Source of the DNA: an uncultured Rhodospirillales bacterium
Lineage (GTDB): Bacteria > Pseudomonadota > Alphaproteobacteria > Acetobacterales > Acetobacteraceae
Length of the DNA stretch: 40,359 nucleotides
Reading direction: 5' to 3'
Assembly: GCA_903845065.1 (NCBI GenBank)
Contig: CAIMWH010000177.1
Location: forward strand, 1 to 40,359
A program made the position numbers and the translations under genes. How positions within the stretch are numbered: position 1 is the first letter of the stretch; each line of letters opens with the position of its first letter. This document shows, piece after piece, positions 1 through 8,932 of this stretch. The notes beneath the pieces were generated by a model. The model was not told the DNA's origin. It saw only the letters and a program-made list of their open reading frames with translations, and did no database searches.

Positions 1-54
1 AGGAGAGGGGGGCCATCGAGGTGGTTGCAACCGCACGGTTGGCCCCCCTCTCCT
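1..54. repeat. 14-bp perfect inverted repeat at the window edge
   Basis: The first 14 bases and bases 41-54 are perfect reverse complements (arm AGGAGAGGGGGGCC). The 26-nt loop holds a smaller palindrome, GGTTGCAACC. Such a GC-rich stem could end transcription of a gene left of the window or be a dispersed palindromic element. There is no clear T-tract, so terminator function is only inferred. The repeat might extend further left outside the window. Confidence 0.6.
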
Positions 55-84
55 TCGAGAAGCCCTCCCTTGAGTGATCGAGGT

Positions 85-127
85 CCAGGGGCTCGGCCCC
101 TGGTAGGGTCGAGGGGGCAACGCCCCC
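85..127. repeat. Pair of short GC hairpins (CCAGGGGC and GGGGGC types)
   Basis: Two adjacent perfect hairpins: CCAGGGGC-TCG-GCCCCTGG at 85-103 and GGGGGC-AAC-GCCCCC at 113-127. The first type recurs almost unchanged between gap and pgk (7859-7880), so it looks like a dispersed intergenic palindrome of this genome rather than a gene-specific regulator. It lies in the gshB leader, about 50 bases before the start codon. No coding sequence is seen in bases 1-180. Confidence 0.6.
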
Positions 128-180
128 CGCCTTGCTTACGCCGTCGGGACTCACCAGACCCTATTTTCAGGAGGCGTGCC

Positions 181-1170
181 GTGGCGTTGCGGGTGGCGGT
201 TCAGATGGATCCGATTGAGACCATCAACATTGATGGCGATTCGTCGTTTGCCCTTATGTTGGCGGCGCAGGCGCGCGGGCACAGCTTGTGGCACTACGAG
301 GTGCGGCATCTGGTGCTGCGCGAGGGCCAGTTGAAGGCGGGTGCCGCGCGCGAGGAGCGTTTGTTCGCCCGTGCCCGCCCGGTCACGGTGCAGCGCGTGA
401 AGGGCGCGCATTGGACCTTCGGCGAGGAAAAGGTGATCGATCTCGGCACCATGGACACCATTTTGATGCGCCAGGACCCGCCGTTCGACATGGCCTACAT
501 CACCGCCACCCACTTGCTGGAGCACATCCACCGGGATGATGGCACCGGCACATTGGTGGTGAACAACCCGGTTTCGGTGCGCAACGCGCCCGAGAAGCTG
601 CTGGTGACCCACTTCCCCGACCTGATGCCGCCCACCATGGTCACCTGGGACGTCGAGGCCATCCGCGGCTTCCGCGCCACCCACAAGGACATCGTGGTCA
701 AGCCGCTGTTCGGCAACGGTGGCGCCGGCGTGTTCCTCATCCGCCATGACGATCCGAACCTGAATTCCCTGCTGGAGATGCATTTCGCCCGCTCGCGCGA
801 GCCGCTGATGATCCAGCGCTACGAGCCCGCGGTCCGCCAGGGCGACAAGCGCATCATCCTCATCGACGGCGAGCCGGTCGGCGCCATCAACCGCGTCCCC
901 GCCGCCGGCGAGGCCCGCAGCAACATGCATGTCGGCGGCCGCCCGGAGAAAATCGGCCTCACCCCGCGGGACCTCGAAATCTGCCGCCGCATCGGCCCGA
1001 CGCTGAAGGAGCAGGGCCTGATTTTCGTCGGCATTGACGTCATCGGTGACTACCTCACCGAAATCAACGTCACCTCGCCCACCGGCCTGCAGGAAATCGC
1101 CCGCTTCGACGGCACCGACCTCTCGGCCGGCATCTGGGACTGCATCGAGGCCAAGCTAGGCCGAAGCTGA
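181..1170 (+). CDS. gshB: Glutathione synthetase
   Basis: ATP-dependent ligase joining gamma-glutamylcysteine and glycine, the second and last step of cytosolic glutathione synthesis. The 329-residue product has the bacterial GshB N-terminal signature VAVQMDPIE at about residues 5-13, the RQDPPFD motif near 98-104, and an ATP-grasp glycine-rich loop ([10 protein letters not shown], about 174-183) followed by the usual metal- and ATP-binding C-terminal half. The GTG start at 181 is preferred: AGGAGG sits 6 bases upstream and the VAVQMDP start matches the family, whereas the longer reading from base 25 runs through palindromic leader DNA. An ATG at codon 9 would cut into the conserved N-terminus. 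The 3' end overlaps the convergent acyl-CoA synthetase by 15 bases. Confidence 0.96.
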   Translation: MALRVAVQMDPIETINIDGDSSFALMLAAQARGHSLWHYEVRHLVLREGQLKAGAAREERLFARARPVTVQRVKGAHWTFGEEKVIDLGTMDTILMRQDPPFDMAYITATHLLEHIHRDDGTGTLVVNNPVSVRNAPEKLLVTHFPDLMPPTMVTWDVEAIRGFRATHKDIVVKPLFGNGGAGVFLIRHDDPNLNSLLEMHFARSREPLMIQRYEPAVRQGDKRIILIDGEPVGAINRVPAAGEARSNMHVGGRPEKIGLTPRDLEICRRIGPTLKEQGLIFVGIDVIGDYLTEINVTSPTGLQEIARFDGTDLSAGIWDCIEAKLGRS

Positions 1171-3132
1171 GGCAATCAGGGCGTCCGCCATCACGACGCC
1201 CTGGCCCTCCCGCAGCACGATCAACGGATTGATCTCCGCCTCGCTGACCGTCTCCACGGCGGCGAGGCGGGACACCGCGACAATCGCCGCCGCCAGCGCG
1301 TCCAGATCGCCGCGCGGCATATTGCGATACCCCCGCGCCGGCGCCAGGCCCTTCACCTCCGCGATCATCCCATGCGCCGTCGCCAGGTTCACCGGCGCCC
1401 GCCGCAACGTCACATCGCGATAGATCTCCGCCAAAACGCCCCCGGCCCCCAGTGCCACCACCGGCCCCACCAGCGGATCGCGCCGATAGCCAATGATCGC
1501 CTCGCCCACCCCCTTGACCATCGGCTCGGCCATAAACCCCGTGATATCATCGCCATGCCGCGCCATCATATCCGCCGCCGCTGCGGCTAATGCCCCCGCA
1601 TCCGCCACATTCAGCGCCACCAGCCCCGCCTCGGTCTTATGCGCGATCCCCGGCGAAACCGCCTTCAACGCCACCGGATACGCCAAGTCCCCCGGCGCCG
1701 CCGGATCAACGGCCACCGCCCGATCCGCCACCCCCAACGCCGCGAACACCCCCCGCGCCGCCCGCTCATCTCCCGCCGGCAACAACCCCGCCACCGCCGA
1801 AACATCCCCCGCATCCACCCCGTCGGACGGCGCCCGCCAGTCCAGATACGCCCGCACACCATCCGCGCAGGCCTCCGGCGTCCGAAACGCCGCAATTCCC
1901 GCCGCCGCCAGCAACTTCAACGACGCCGTCGCCTCCGGCAGCAAAAACGCCGCGATCGGATGCCGCCCCGTCGCCGCCAACGCCCCCGCAATCGCATCCT
2001 GCGGCCGAAACTGCGCCGAAGACCCCACCACCGCGATCGCCACATCCGCATCATCGGCGTTGCGCGCCTCGGTCAGCGCCGTCGCCACCGTATCCTTCCG
2101 CGCCCCCGCCAGCGTGGTATCCACCATCCCCGCCGTGCCGATCCCCAGCACCCCCAGCCGATCCACCACCATCGCCCCGCCGCCGCCGGTGGTGGTGACA
2201 ATCCGCACCGCCCGCCGCGCCCGCTCCATCGGCCTCGCTCCAATCACCAGCGGCGGCATTTCGAGCAGCGTCTCCAGCATATCCACCCGGATAATCCCGA
2301 TATCGCGAAAAAACGCATCCGCCGCCGCGTCCGACCCCGCCATCGCCCCGGTATGCGTCGTCGCCAACGCCGCCCCCGCCTCGGATCGCCCCAGCTTGTA
2401 CGCCACGATCGGCTTCCCCGCCGCATGCGCCCGCCGCGCCGCCCGCTCGAACATCTCCGGCCGCCGTATCGTCTCCAGAAACAACAAAATCGCGTCCGTC
2501 TCCGGATCATCCACCAGCAAATCCGCCACTTCGCCGGCCGTCAAATCCGCCTCGTTCCCCGTCCCCACAATCTTGGCGAACCCAAACCCCCGCGCCGCCG
2601 CCCGCGACAGCAACGTCCCCATCACCGAGCCCGACTGCGAAACCAATGACCACCGCCCCGAAGGCAACGTCTCCGCCGCCAACGCCGCATTCACCGAACA
2701 CGCCATCGAAGCCGGCGGATTAATCACCCCCATCGAATTCGGCCCCAACAGCCGCATCCCCCCGGCCGCCGCCGCCGTCACAATCCGCGCCTGCAACGCG
2801 GCCCCCTCCGGCCCCGTCTCGGCAAACCCATCCGCCAGCACACACGCCACCGGCACCCGCCTGGCCGCACAATCCGCGACCGCCGCCTCCACGTGCTCCG
2901 TCCCCACCAGCACATAGGCAAATTCAATCTCGCCCGGCACATCCCGCAACGACGCCCAGGCCTTCTCCCCCAGCACCGTCTCCGCCCGCGGATTGACCGG
3001 GAACAATTCCCCCGGAAACCCATGCTGCCGCAAATAAACCTGCGCCCGCGCGGTCAACCGACTGGCATCGGTGGAAGCCCCGATCAACGCAATCCGACGG
3101 GGCGCAAACAAAGCCGAGGAAAGATGTGTCAT
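1156..3132 (-). CDS. ADP-forming acyl-CoA synthetase (acetate-CoA ligase family)
   Basis: Single-chain NDP-forming acyl-CoA synthetase of 658 residues, interconverting acyl-CoA + ADP + phosphate with free acid + CoA + ATP. Visible domains: N-terminal CoA-binding Rossmann domain (about 10-135, with IALIGAS), two succinyl-CoA-ligase-like domains (about 150-430), and a C-terminal ATP-grasp domain (about 445-655, with HKTE and AEPMVKG motifs). The phospho-accepting histidine is probably His260 in TTHTGAMAG. There is no acetyltransferase (GNAT) domain, so it is not the Pat-type fusion. The acyl substrate cannot be read from sequence. It stands alone between a convergent gshB and the AT-rich element, and its coding strand is unusually G-rich (the given strand is full of C runs). 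Confidence 0.92.
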   Translation of the reverse strand: MTHLSSALFAPRRIALIGASTDASRLTARAQVYLRQHGFPGELFPVNPRAETVLGEKAWASLRDVPGEIEFAYVLVGTEHVEAAVADCAARRVPVACVLADGFAETGPEGAALQARIVTAAAAGGMRLLGPNSMGVINPPASMACSVNAALAAETLPSGRWSLVSQSGSVMGTLLSRAAARGFGFAKIVGTGNEADLTAGEVADLLVDDPETDAILLFLETIRRPEMFERAARRAHAAGKPIVAYKLGRSEAGAALATTHTGAMAGSDAAADAFFRDIGIIRVDMLETLLEMPPLVIGARPMERARRAVRIVTTTGGGGAMVVDRLGVLGIGTAGMVDTTLAGARKDTVATALTEARNADDADVAIAVVGSSAQFRPQDAIAGALAATGRHPIAAFLLPEATASLKLLAAAGIAAFRTPEACADGVRAYLDWRAPSDGVDAGDVSAVAGLLPAGDERAARGVFAALGVADRAVAVDPAAPGDLAYPVALKAVSPGIAHKTEAGLVALNVADAGALAAAAADMMARHGDDITGFMAEPMVKGVGEAIIGYRRDPLVGPVVALGAGGVLAEIYRDVTLRRAPVNLATAHGMIAEVKGLAPARGYRNMPRGDLDALAAAIVAVSRLAAVETVSEAEINPLIVLREGQGVVMADALIASASA

Positions 3133-3187
3133 CCCCCGATAACACCCCAGCCCCCGCCACCCCGCAAGGGGACCACCCGCCGCGCCA

Positions 3188-3283
3188 CACAGGAACGGAC
3201 AAAAGTTTTTTGTTTCTTTTTTTCAAAAAAGAAAGCGCTTCTTTTTGAAAAAAGAAGCAAAAAATTTCTGTCCGTTGTGTCCT
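3188..3283 (+). repeat. AT-rich 96-bp palindromic element, copy 1
   Basis: AT-rich block inside very GC-rich DNA. Its ends form an inverted repeat (AACGGACAAAAG... against ...TTTCTGTCCGTT, 16 of 18 outer positions pairing). Inside are two A/T hairpins of the form TTTCTTTTTTTC-AAAAAAGAAA and GCTTCTTTTTGAAAAAAGAAGC. The reverse complement of copy 2 matches at 91 of 96 positions, the first 51 bases being identical. It lies between two leftward genes and could end transcription of the upstream synthetase gene. It has no coding capacity, so any mobility would be non-autonomous. Confidence 0.85.
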
Positions 3284-3303
3284 ATGCCAACACCGCGCGC
3301 CCT

Positions 3304-4536
3304 TCAGTCCACGATCGCCCCATACGTCAGCACCCGCAACTCCTGCCGGATCGTATACGTCGAACTCGGCAACAACTGCGTCAGCATCACCACCGCCATA
3401 TCCTCCACCGGATCGCACCAGAACGCCGTGCTCGCCGCCCCCCCCCACGCATACTCGCCGGGCGATCCCATGATCTGCGCCTTCGCAGGATCAAGCATCA
3501 CCGAGAACCCCAGCCCAAACCCGATCCCCTCGTAATTCGCCTCCGAAAACCGCGGCTTACCCATCGAGCCCATATCCCCGCCCAGATGGTTCATCGTCAT
3601 CAACTCCACCGTCTTGCGCCCAAGCAACCGAACCCCGTCAACCGCCCCGCCCCCCAGCATCATCCGGCAAAACCGCATATAATCCCCGGCCGTCGAAACC
3701 AGCCCGCCCGCCCCCGAAGGCAACGGCGGCGGCGACAAATACTGGCTCGTCGCCGGATCATCGAACAGCTTCATCCCCCCCTTGCCGTCCGGAATATAAT
3801 TCGCCGCAAACCGCCCCGCGCTCCCCGCCGGCACATAAAACCCGGTGTCACGCATCCCCAGCGGCCCGGTCACCCGCTCCGCCATGAACCGCTCGAACGG
3901 CATCCCGCCATGAATTTCCACCAACCGCCCGATCACATCCGTGGCGATCGAGTAGTTCCACGCCTTGCCAGGCTGCGCCATCAACGGCAACGCCCCCGCC
4001 CGATCCGTCATCTCCTCCAGCGAAATCGGCTCCTTCGGCCGCCCACCAACCCAAATATAGTCGATCCCCTTGTTGACGTACAACTGGTCCACCGCATGGT
4101 TCACCACGAACCCGAACGCCAACCCCGAAGTATGCGTCAACAAATCCCGATACGTGATATCCCGCTCCGCCGGCACACTGTCGTATTTCTGCGCATTACC
4201 CGAAACCACCACCCGCTGATTGCGCCAGCTCGGCAGCACCCGGGTAATCGGATCATCGAGCAGAAACTTCCCCTCCTCGTACAACATCATCAACGCCACC
4301 GAAGTCAGCGGCTTCGTCATCGAATAAATCCGCACAATCGTATCCGACGTCATCGGCGCCCCGGTCTCCACCGACCGCATCCCCGCCGTCCGATGATAAA
4401 CCGTCTCCCCCTTCCGATGCACCGTCACCGACAACCCCGGCAACTTCCCACTCCCCACCCACCGATCCATCCACCCATCCACCCGAGCCAACCGCTCACT
4501 GGACAATCCAACAGCCTCAGGTTTCGCGGTGATCAT
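3304..4536 (-). CDS. Beta-lactamase-fold serine hydrolase (class C / EstB-like esterase)
   Basis: 410-residue serine hydrolase of the beta-lactamase (PF00144) family. The nucleophile motif SxxK is SMTK, giving Ser72 and Lys75. The second motif is YSI at Tyr195. The C-terminal WGGAAST stretch is characteristic of EstB-like carboxylesterases in this fold and stands in the position of the third (KTG-like) motif. No signal peptide is evident, so a cytosolic esterase or amidase is more likely than a periplasmic drug-resistance enzyme. The substrate is unknown. The gene stands alone, with the AT-rich element just beyond its stop and a GC hairpin region upstream. A second member of the same fold lies at 33385-34407, but the two are not close copies. 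Confidence 0.88.
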   Translation of the reverse strand: MITAKPEAVGLSSERLARVDGWMDRWVGSGKLPGLSVTVHRKGETVYHRTAGMRSVETGAPMTSDTIVRIYSMTKPLTSVALMMLYEEGKFLLDDPITRVLPSWRNQRVVVSGNAQKYDSVPAERDITYRDLLTHTSGLAFGFVVNHAVDQLYVNKGIDYIWVGGRPKEPISLEEMTDRAGALPLMAQPGKAWNYSIATDVIGRLVEIHGGMPFERFMAERVTGPLGMRDTGFYVPAGSAGRFAANYIPDGKGGMKLFDDPATSQYLSPPPLPSGAGGLVSTAGDYMRFCRMMLGGGAVDGVRLLGRKTVELMTMNHLGGDMGSMGKPRFSEANYEGIGFGLGFSVMLDPAKAQIMGSPGEYAWGGAASTAFWCDPVEDMAVVMLTQLLPSSTYTIRQELRVLTYGAIVD

Positions 4537-4573
4537 AGTGCAGGTCCCTCCAAGGTTTCCCCAATGCTGCCCA

Positions 4574-4633
4574 ACCGAGCGCGCTCGGGCAAGGGTGCAA
4601 GATCTTTCCCCCCTCCCGGGTTTCCGGGAGGGG
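4574..4633. repeat. GC-rich palindromes in the 4537-4789 intergenic stretch
   Basis: A perfect 14-bp palindrome (CCGAGCGCGCTCGG, 4574-4587) is followed by a strong hairpin CCCCTCCCGG-GTTT-CCGGGAGGGG (4610-4633). They sit directly upstream of the serine hydrolase and downstream of the acyltransferase, both leftward. The second hairpin resembles dispersed GC palindromes seen between genes in GC-rich alphaproteobacteria. The rest of the roughly 250-bp gap is C-rich and shows no credible gene. Confidence 0.55.
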
Positions 4634-4789
4634 CCGGGGGAGGGTGTTCACCCACACACCAATCCCCTACCCAAACCCAAAAAACGCACCGAACGCACGC
4701 AATGCCACCCAGCCCGCATCACCACCCGAGCACGCGCCACGGCAATGCCGCCCATCCGCAACCTCGCCCCCGCCTCCAAAGACACCCCC

Positions 4790-5764
4790 TCATACGCGCC
4801 GCCATCCCCGCAACCATCGCCTCCCCGGCACTTCGACAGTGCGATGCACCACCCACGCGAGCGCCACCATCGCAACCATTGCCACCATGATTGATGTCGG
4901 CCGCCCGAACCCGAAGCCGAGGAGCCATCGCAGCGCCGCGTATCCGATGATCTGGTGCAGCAGATAGAGGGGATATGATACATCACCCAGAAACGGCAGC
5001 AGCCCGGCGCGGAGCACCAGCAACGGACGTGTCGTGGCAAGCCACGTCAGCATCGTGAAGCCCAACACGATCAATCCATATTGCCACCCGGAGACGCCGG
5101 CCGGGGCGCGGTTGGGCAGCAGGGCAGACGTCACGATGGCAAAGACGAGCAGCGCATATGTCAACCACCACGACTGCCGCGAAACGTGCCGATACAGCGC
5201 CATCCCGATGACGAACAGATAGGCATAACCGCCGCCGACCCACATTGACGCAACGAGCCACGCGAGCGCTGGCCATTCAACGGTGCGCATGCCGAGCCCG
5301 TAAAACGCAGCCGCCGCCCCGGCATAGAATGCGAGTTCGACCGCAAGGGACCAATAGGACGGATCAACCGGCATTGCGGACAGCCACACAGGCGCCATGG
5401 TGAGGTTGGCTGCCACGTCCACCGCCCCAAACGTGAAAGGCCATCCAGCCGATCCCATCCGCATCGTGACGGTGACTGCCAATGTGAGCGCCAGGCACGC
5501 CAGAAACCCCGGATAAAGGCGGCTGAAGCGGGAGAGGACGAAGCTCCCAAGCGAGGGTGTACGCTCGATCGTCATCAGGATGACGAAGCCAGAGATGATG
5601 AAGAAAAGCTCCACCCCGAGCGCGCCAAATTGAAAGATGTAAGGAACCGACGTCTCACCCAGGTGAAAAATCGAAGGATAGGCCGCAATAAGGTGAAACA
5701 TCATGACCGAGGTTGCGGCGATACCACGCAAAGCATCGAGGCCACGAAGGCGAGTGTAGGGCAT
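4790..5764 (-). CDS. Acyltransferase-3 family membrane protein (OafA/ExoZ type)
   Basis: 324-residue polytopic membrane acyltransferase of family 3 (PF01757). The N-terminal signature RLRGLDALRGIAA is followed by a probable catalytic His24 in MMFHL, and several hydrophobic segments then cover most of the chain (for example GALGVELFFIISGFVIL). Members move acetyl or other acyl groups onto exopolysaccharide, lipopolysaccharide or peptidoglycan sugars. The acceptor cannot be told here because no polysaccharide genes are nearby. The length fits a single-domain ExoZ-like enzyme with no fused SGNH domain. The ATG start gives the conserved N-terminus directly. Codon use is less C/G-skewed than in neighbouring genes. 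Confidence 0.9.
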   Translation of the reverse strand: MPYTRLRGLDALRGIAATSVMMFHLIAAYPSIFHLGETSVPYIFQFGALGVELFFIISGFVILMTIERTPSLGSFVLSRFSRLYPGFLACLALTLAVTVTMRMGSAGWPFTFGAVDVAANLTMAPVWLSAMPVDPSYWSLAVELAFYAGAAAAFYGLGMRTVEWPALAWLVASMWVGGGYAYLFVIGMALYRHVSRQSWWLTYALLVFAIVTSALLPNRAPAGVSGWQYGLIVLGFTMLTWLATTRPLLVLRAGLLPFLGDVSYPLYLLHQIIGYAALRWLLGFGFGRPTSIMVAMVAMVALAWVVHRTVEVPGRRWLRGWRRV

Positions 5765-5858
5765 ACAGCAGGGTAGGCGCAGCGCGCTGCACGCACAACG
5801 AGCTATAAATCATCGCCCCCTGGATCGCATAACCCCCCGAACTTTCCCCTTGAACCGA

Positions 5859-5880
5859 AATTCCTACCCGCCTAGGAATT
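5859..5880 (+). promoter_or_regulatory. Inverted repeat overlapping the ribosome-binding site
   Basis: Perfect 8-bp inverted repeat AATTCCTA-N6-TAGGAATT. The AGGA that would serve as the ribosome-binding site of the next gene lies in the right arm, 8 bases before the ATG at 5886. It could be a repressor operator, or an RNA hairpin that hides the ribosome-binding site. Confidence 0.4.
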
Positions 5881-5885
5881 CAGTC

Positions 5886-6488
5886 ATGCCCACCCAACCC
5901 CTCCCCCTCGGGCTCCCCCTCACCGCGCCCGACATTGCGCGCCGCCTCACCATCATCCTCGCCGCCCTCGCCGCCGTCGTCGCGCGCGCCTTCCTGCGCC
6001 AGCCCGGCCGCGTCGCGCTCATCCTCCCACTGTGGAACCGCCTCTCCCGCGCCGCGCAACGCTTCACCCGTCTGGCCGCCCGCGTCGCCGCCGGGCGCCC
6101 CGCCAAACCGTCCCGCCCTGGCATCCGCCCCGGCGCCCACTCCAGCCCCGCCCCGATCCGCTTCCCCACCGCCCACGGCTGGCTGGTGGCGGACCTGCGC
6201 CACGAGGCCGCGGTCTACGCCATCCAACTCGAGGCCCTCCTCGCCGAGCCCGCCACCATCGCATTCCTCGCCGCCGCCCCCACCGCTTCCCGCATCCTCA
6301 ACCCCCTCCGCCACATGCTCGGCCTCCCCGCCGGCCGGCCCCGCACGCGCGCCCAATCCATCCCCGACGCACCGCCAGCGCCCACCGCACCCCCCCAAGC
6401 CACCCCGTGCCCCATCCGGCAAAATCCCCCCTGCCCACGCGCCCGCTGGCCCTGGGCCGCCCCCCGCCTCACCGCAAAATCCGCCTGA
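5886..6488 (+). CDS. Hypothetical protein, possible Acetobacteraceae-restricted family
   Basis: A 200-residue protein that I do not recognise by function. Residues about 10-35 are moderately hydrophobic (TIILAALAAVVARAFL), followed by a basic stretch. The middle (about 94-145) is the most protein-like part, with GWLVADLRHEAAVYAIQLEALLAEP and an ILNPLRHMLGLP motif. The C-terminal 50 residues are proline- and alanine-rich low complexity. The start at 5886 is preferred over an upstream in-frame TTG at 5850 because AGGA is 8 bases upstream and the TTG reading would translate the palindrome. The central block reminds me of short uncharacterised proteins in Acetobacteraceae, but this is recollection, not a search. 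Very C-rich codon use matches the surrounding strand bias. Confidence 0.6.
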   Translation: MPTQPLPLGLPLTAPDIARRLTIILAALAAVVARAFLRQPGRVALILPLWNRLSRAAQRFTRLAARVAAGRPAKPSRPGIRPGAHSSPAPIRFPTAHGWLVADLRHEAAVYAIQLEALLAEPATIAFLAAAPTASRILNPLRHMLGLPAGRPRTRAQSIPDAPPAPTAPPQATPCPIRQNPPCPRARWPWAAPRLTAKSA

Positions 6489-6552
6489 CCCCCGTTGCCC
6501 CGGCAGGCCCTATTTATTTCGATATAGCACTAAAATCGACAAAGCTCCGCCC

Positions 6553-6576
6553 CCGAGCGGCCCCAAAACCGCTCGG
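6553..6576. terminator. Hairpin between convergent genes
   Basis: Perfect 8-bp stem CCGAGCGG-CCCCAAAA-CCGCTCGG between the ends of the small hypothetical gene and pgk. The position suits a two-way transcription stop. Neither side has a clean T-tract, so an intrinsic terminator is only possible. Confidence 0.4.
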
Positions 6577-6603
6577 CCCGCGAAGCCCAGCCCGCCGCAG
6601 CAG

Positions 6604-7794
6604 CTAGACTGAAAGTGCAGCCACCCCGGGAAGCGTCTTGCCTTCCAGCCACTCCAGGAACGCCCCACCGGCCGAAGAAATATAGGTCATCTTCTCCGAC
6701 ACGCCGGCATGCCGCAGCGCGGAAACCGTGTCCCCACCGCCGCCCACGCTGAGCAACCGCCCAGCCACCGTCGCATCGCCCACCGCCTGGGCCAGCGCCA
6801 CCGTCGCCGCATCGAACGGCGGAATTTCAAACGCCCCCAGCGGCCCGTTCCACACCAGCGTCTTCACCGCGCCAAGCTTGGCGATCAGCAGCGCCACCGT
6901 CGCCGGCCCAACGTCCAGAATCATCGAATCCGCCGCCACCGCACCCACCGGCACCACGGCAGTCACCGGATTGGCCTTGAACTCGGTCGCCGTCACCGCA
7001 TCCACCGGCAGCATCACCGTGCAGTTGGCAGCTTTGGCCTTCTCAAGGATCTCCCGCGCCGTGTCATGCATCTCGCTCTCCTGGAGCGACTTGCCAACCC
7101 CAACGCCCTGCGCCGCCAGGAACGTATTGGCCATCGCCCCGCCGATCACCAGCACATCCACCTTGCTGACCAGGTTGCCTAGTAGATCCAGCTTGGTCGA
7201 TACCTTCGCCCCGCCCACGATCGCCATCACCGGCCGCTCCGGATTGTCCAGCGCCTTGCCGAGCGCCTCGAGTTCCGCCTGCATCAACCGCCCCGCATAG
7301 GAAGGCAGCAGATGCGCCACCCCCTCGGTCGAGGCATGGGCCCGATGCGCGGCGGAAAACGCGTCATTGACGAAAATATCGGCCAGAGCAGCCAACGCCC
7401 CCGCCAGCGCCGGGTCGTTCTTCTCCTCGCCGGCATGGAACCGGGTGTTTTCCAGCACCGCCACATCGCCGTCATGCATCGCACCCACCACCGCCTCGGC
7501 CGGCGCCCCGATGCAGTCCTCGGCGAAATGCACCGTCCGCCCCAGAACCTCGCCAAGCGCGATGGCGATCGGCTTGAGCGACATTGATGGCACCACCTTG
7601 CCCTTCGGCCGATCGAAATGGGAGCACACGATCACCCGCGCACCCTTGGCCGCCAGTTCGCGGATGGTCGGGCACAGCCGCTCCAGCCGGGTGAGATCGG
7701 AAATCTTCCCATCCCGCACCGGAACATTAAGGTCGGCGCGCAGCAGCACGCGCTTGCCGGTGACATCTAGGCCATCGAGGGTGCGGAAGGGCAT
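6604..7794 (-). CDS. pgk: Phosphoglycerate kinase
   Basis: Cytosolic glycolytic/gluconeogenic enzyme moving phosphate between 1,3-bisphosphoglycerate and ADP. The 396-residue chain has the N-terminal signature [11 protein letters not shown] (about 15-25), the substrate-binding SHFDRPKGK, the central VGGAKVSTK, and the C-terminal nucleotide-binding GGGDTVSAL and [13 protein letters not shown] motifs. Length is normal for bacteria. It is the last gene of the tkt-gap-pgk unit, 94 bases after gap, with two GC hairpins in the spacer that might lower its expression relative to gap or stabilise the upstream mRNA. Confidence 0.97.
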   Translation of the reverse strand: MPFRTLDGLDVTGKRVLLRADLNVPVRDGKISDLTRLERLCPTIRELAAKGARVIVCSHFDRPKGKVVPSMSLKPIAIALGEVLGRTVHFAEDCIGAPAEAVVGAMHDGDVAVLENTRFHAGEEKNDPALAGALAALADIFVNDAFSAAHRAHASTEGVAHLLPSYAGRLMQAELEALGKALDNPERPVMAIVGGAKVSTKLDLLGNLVSKVDVLVIGGAMANTFLAAQGVGVGKSLQESEMHDTAREILEKAKAANCTVMLPVDAVTATEFKANPVTAVVPVGAVAADSMILDVGPATVALLIAKLGAVKTLVWNGPLGAFEIPPFDAATVALAQAVGDATVAGRLLSVGGGGDTVSALRHAGVSEKMTYISSAGGAFLEWLEGKTLPGVAALSV

Positions 7795-7823
7795 GATTTA
7801 TACTCCAAGCAAGGCCGGGCGCC

Positions 7824-7880
7824 GCCCAGGCCCCTGGGCCTTATCGCTCAAATGCAGTCCAGGGGCCTCGCGGCCCCTGG
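7824..7880 (-). repeat. Two GC hairpins in the gap-pgk spacer
   Basis: GCCCAGG-CC-CCTGGGC (7824-7839) and CCAGGGGCC-TCGC-GGCCCCTGG (7859-7880). The second is the same type as the palindrome in the gshB leader, indicating a dispersed element. Inside an operon such stems commonly act as mRNA stability or processing signals; that role is inferred. Confidence 0.55.
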
Positions 7881-7888
7881 TTCTCAGA

Positions 7889-8905
7889 TCAGAGGCTGCC
7901 GAAGAGGGCCGCCGTATCGGACATCCGGTTGGAGAAGCCCCACTCGTTGTCGTACCAGCTCATCACCCGCACCAGCGTGCCATCCACCACCGCGGTCTGC
8001 GTCGCATCGAAGGTGGAGGAAGCCGGGTTGTGGTTGAAGTCGATCGAAACCAGCGGCGCGGTGTTGTAGGCCAGGATGCCCTTCAGCGGACCCGCCTCGG
8101 AAGCAGCCTTCATCACCGCGTTGACCTCGTCCTTGGTCACCGCCCTGGCGAGGTTCACATCGAGCGATACCACCGAGACATTCGGCGTCGGCACCCGGAT
8201 CGAGGTCCCGTCGAGCTTGCCCTTCAGTTCCGGCATCACCAGGCCAACCGCACGGGCCGCACCCGTCGAGGTCGGGATCATCGACACGGCGGCCGCACGG
8301 GCGCGATGGAGGTCCTTGTGCAGCGTGTCCACCGTGTTCTGGTCACCGGTGTAGGCATGGATGGTCAGCATGTAGCCGCGCAGGATGCCGAAATTGTCGT
8401 GCAGCACCTTGGCCACCGGCGCCAGGCAGTTGGTGGTGCAGGAGGCGTTCGAGATCACCGTCATGTCCTTGGTGATCACGCTGTGGTTCACGCCGTAGAC
8501 CACGGTCGCGTCCACGTTGTCGCCCGGGGCCGAAATCAGCACCTTGCGGGCGCCGGCCTGCAACAGCGCCGAGGCCTTCTCCTTGCTGGCGAAAATGCCG
8601 GTGCATTCCATCGCCACGTCCACGCCCTGGTACGGCACCTTGGTCGGGTCCCGCTCGGCCGAAACCGTGATCGGCCCATAGGTGCGCCCGTTATGGCTGA
8701 TGGTGATGGCCTGGCCATCCACATGCACTTCGCCGGGGAAGCGGCCATGCACGCTGTCATAGCGGAACAGATGGGCATTGGCCTCGACGCTGCCGAGGTC
8801 GTTGATCGCGACCACTTCCACATCGGAGCGACCGCTCTCGACGATGGCGCGCAGCACGAGGCGGCCGATACGCCCGAATCCGTTGATGGCGACCTTGACG
8901 GCCAT
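7889..8905 (-). CDS. gap: Glyceraldehyde-3-phosphate dehydrogenase, type I
   Basis: NAD(P)-dependent phosphorylating dehydrogenase converting glyceraldehyde 3-phosphate to 1,3-bisphosphoglycerate. The 338-residue chain starts with the Rossmann motif INGFGRIGR (7-15). The catalytic site SNASCTTNC gives Cys156, and the partner base is His183 in TIHAYTGDQ. The C-terminal [10 protein letters not shown] signature is intact. AGGAG lies just before the ATG and the gene follows tkt by 27 bases, so co-transcription is likely. The product feeds directly to pgk. Coenzyme preference cannot be settled by eye. Confidence 0.97.
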   Translation of the reverse strand: MAVKVAINGFGRIGRLVLRAIVESGRSDVEVVAINDLGSVEANAHLFRYDSVHGRFPGEVHVDGQAITISHNGRTYGPITVSAERDPTKVPYQGVDVAMECTGIFASKEKASALLQAGARKVLISAPGDNVDATVVYGVNHSVITKDMTVISNASCTTNCLAPVAKVLHDNFGILRGYMLTIHAYTGDQNTVDTLHKDLHRARAAAVSMIPTSTGAARAVGLVMPELKGKLDGTSIRVPTPNVSVVSLDVNLARAVTKDEVNAVMKAASEAGPLKGILAYNTAPLVSIDFNHNPASSTFDATQTAVVDGTLVRVMSWYDNEWGFSNRMSDTAALFGSL

Positions 8906-8932
8906 GTGCGTTTCTCCTTGGTTCTGGGTGGA

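Noticed and set aside
2893-4890. Long rightward open frame opposite the synthetase and serine hydrolase genes
   Set aside because: Runs through the AT-rich repeat and intergenic palindromes; Arg/Pro/His-rich low complexity.
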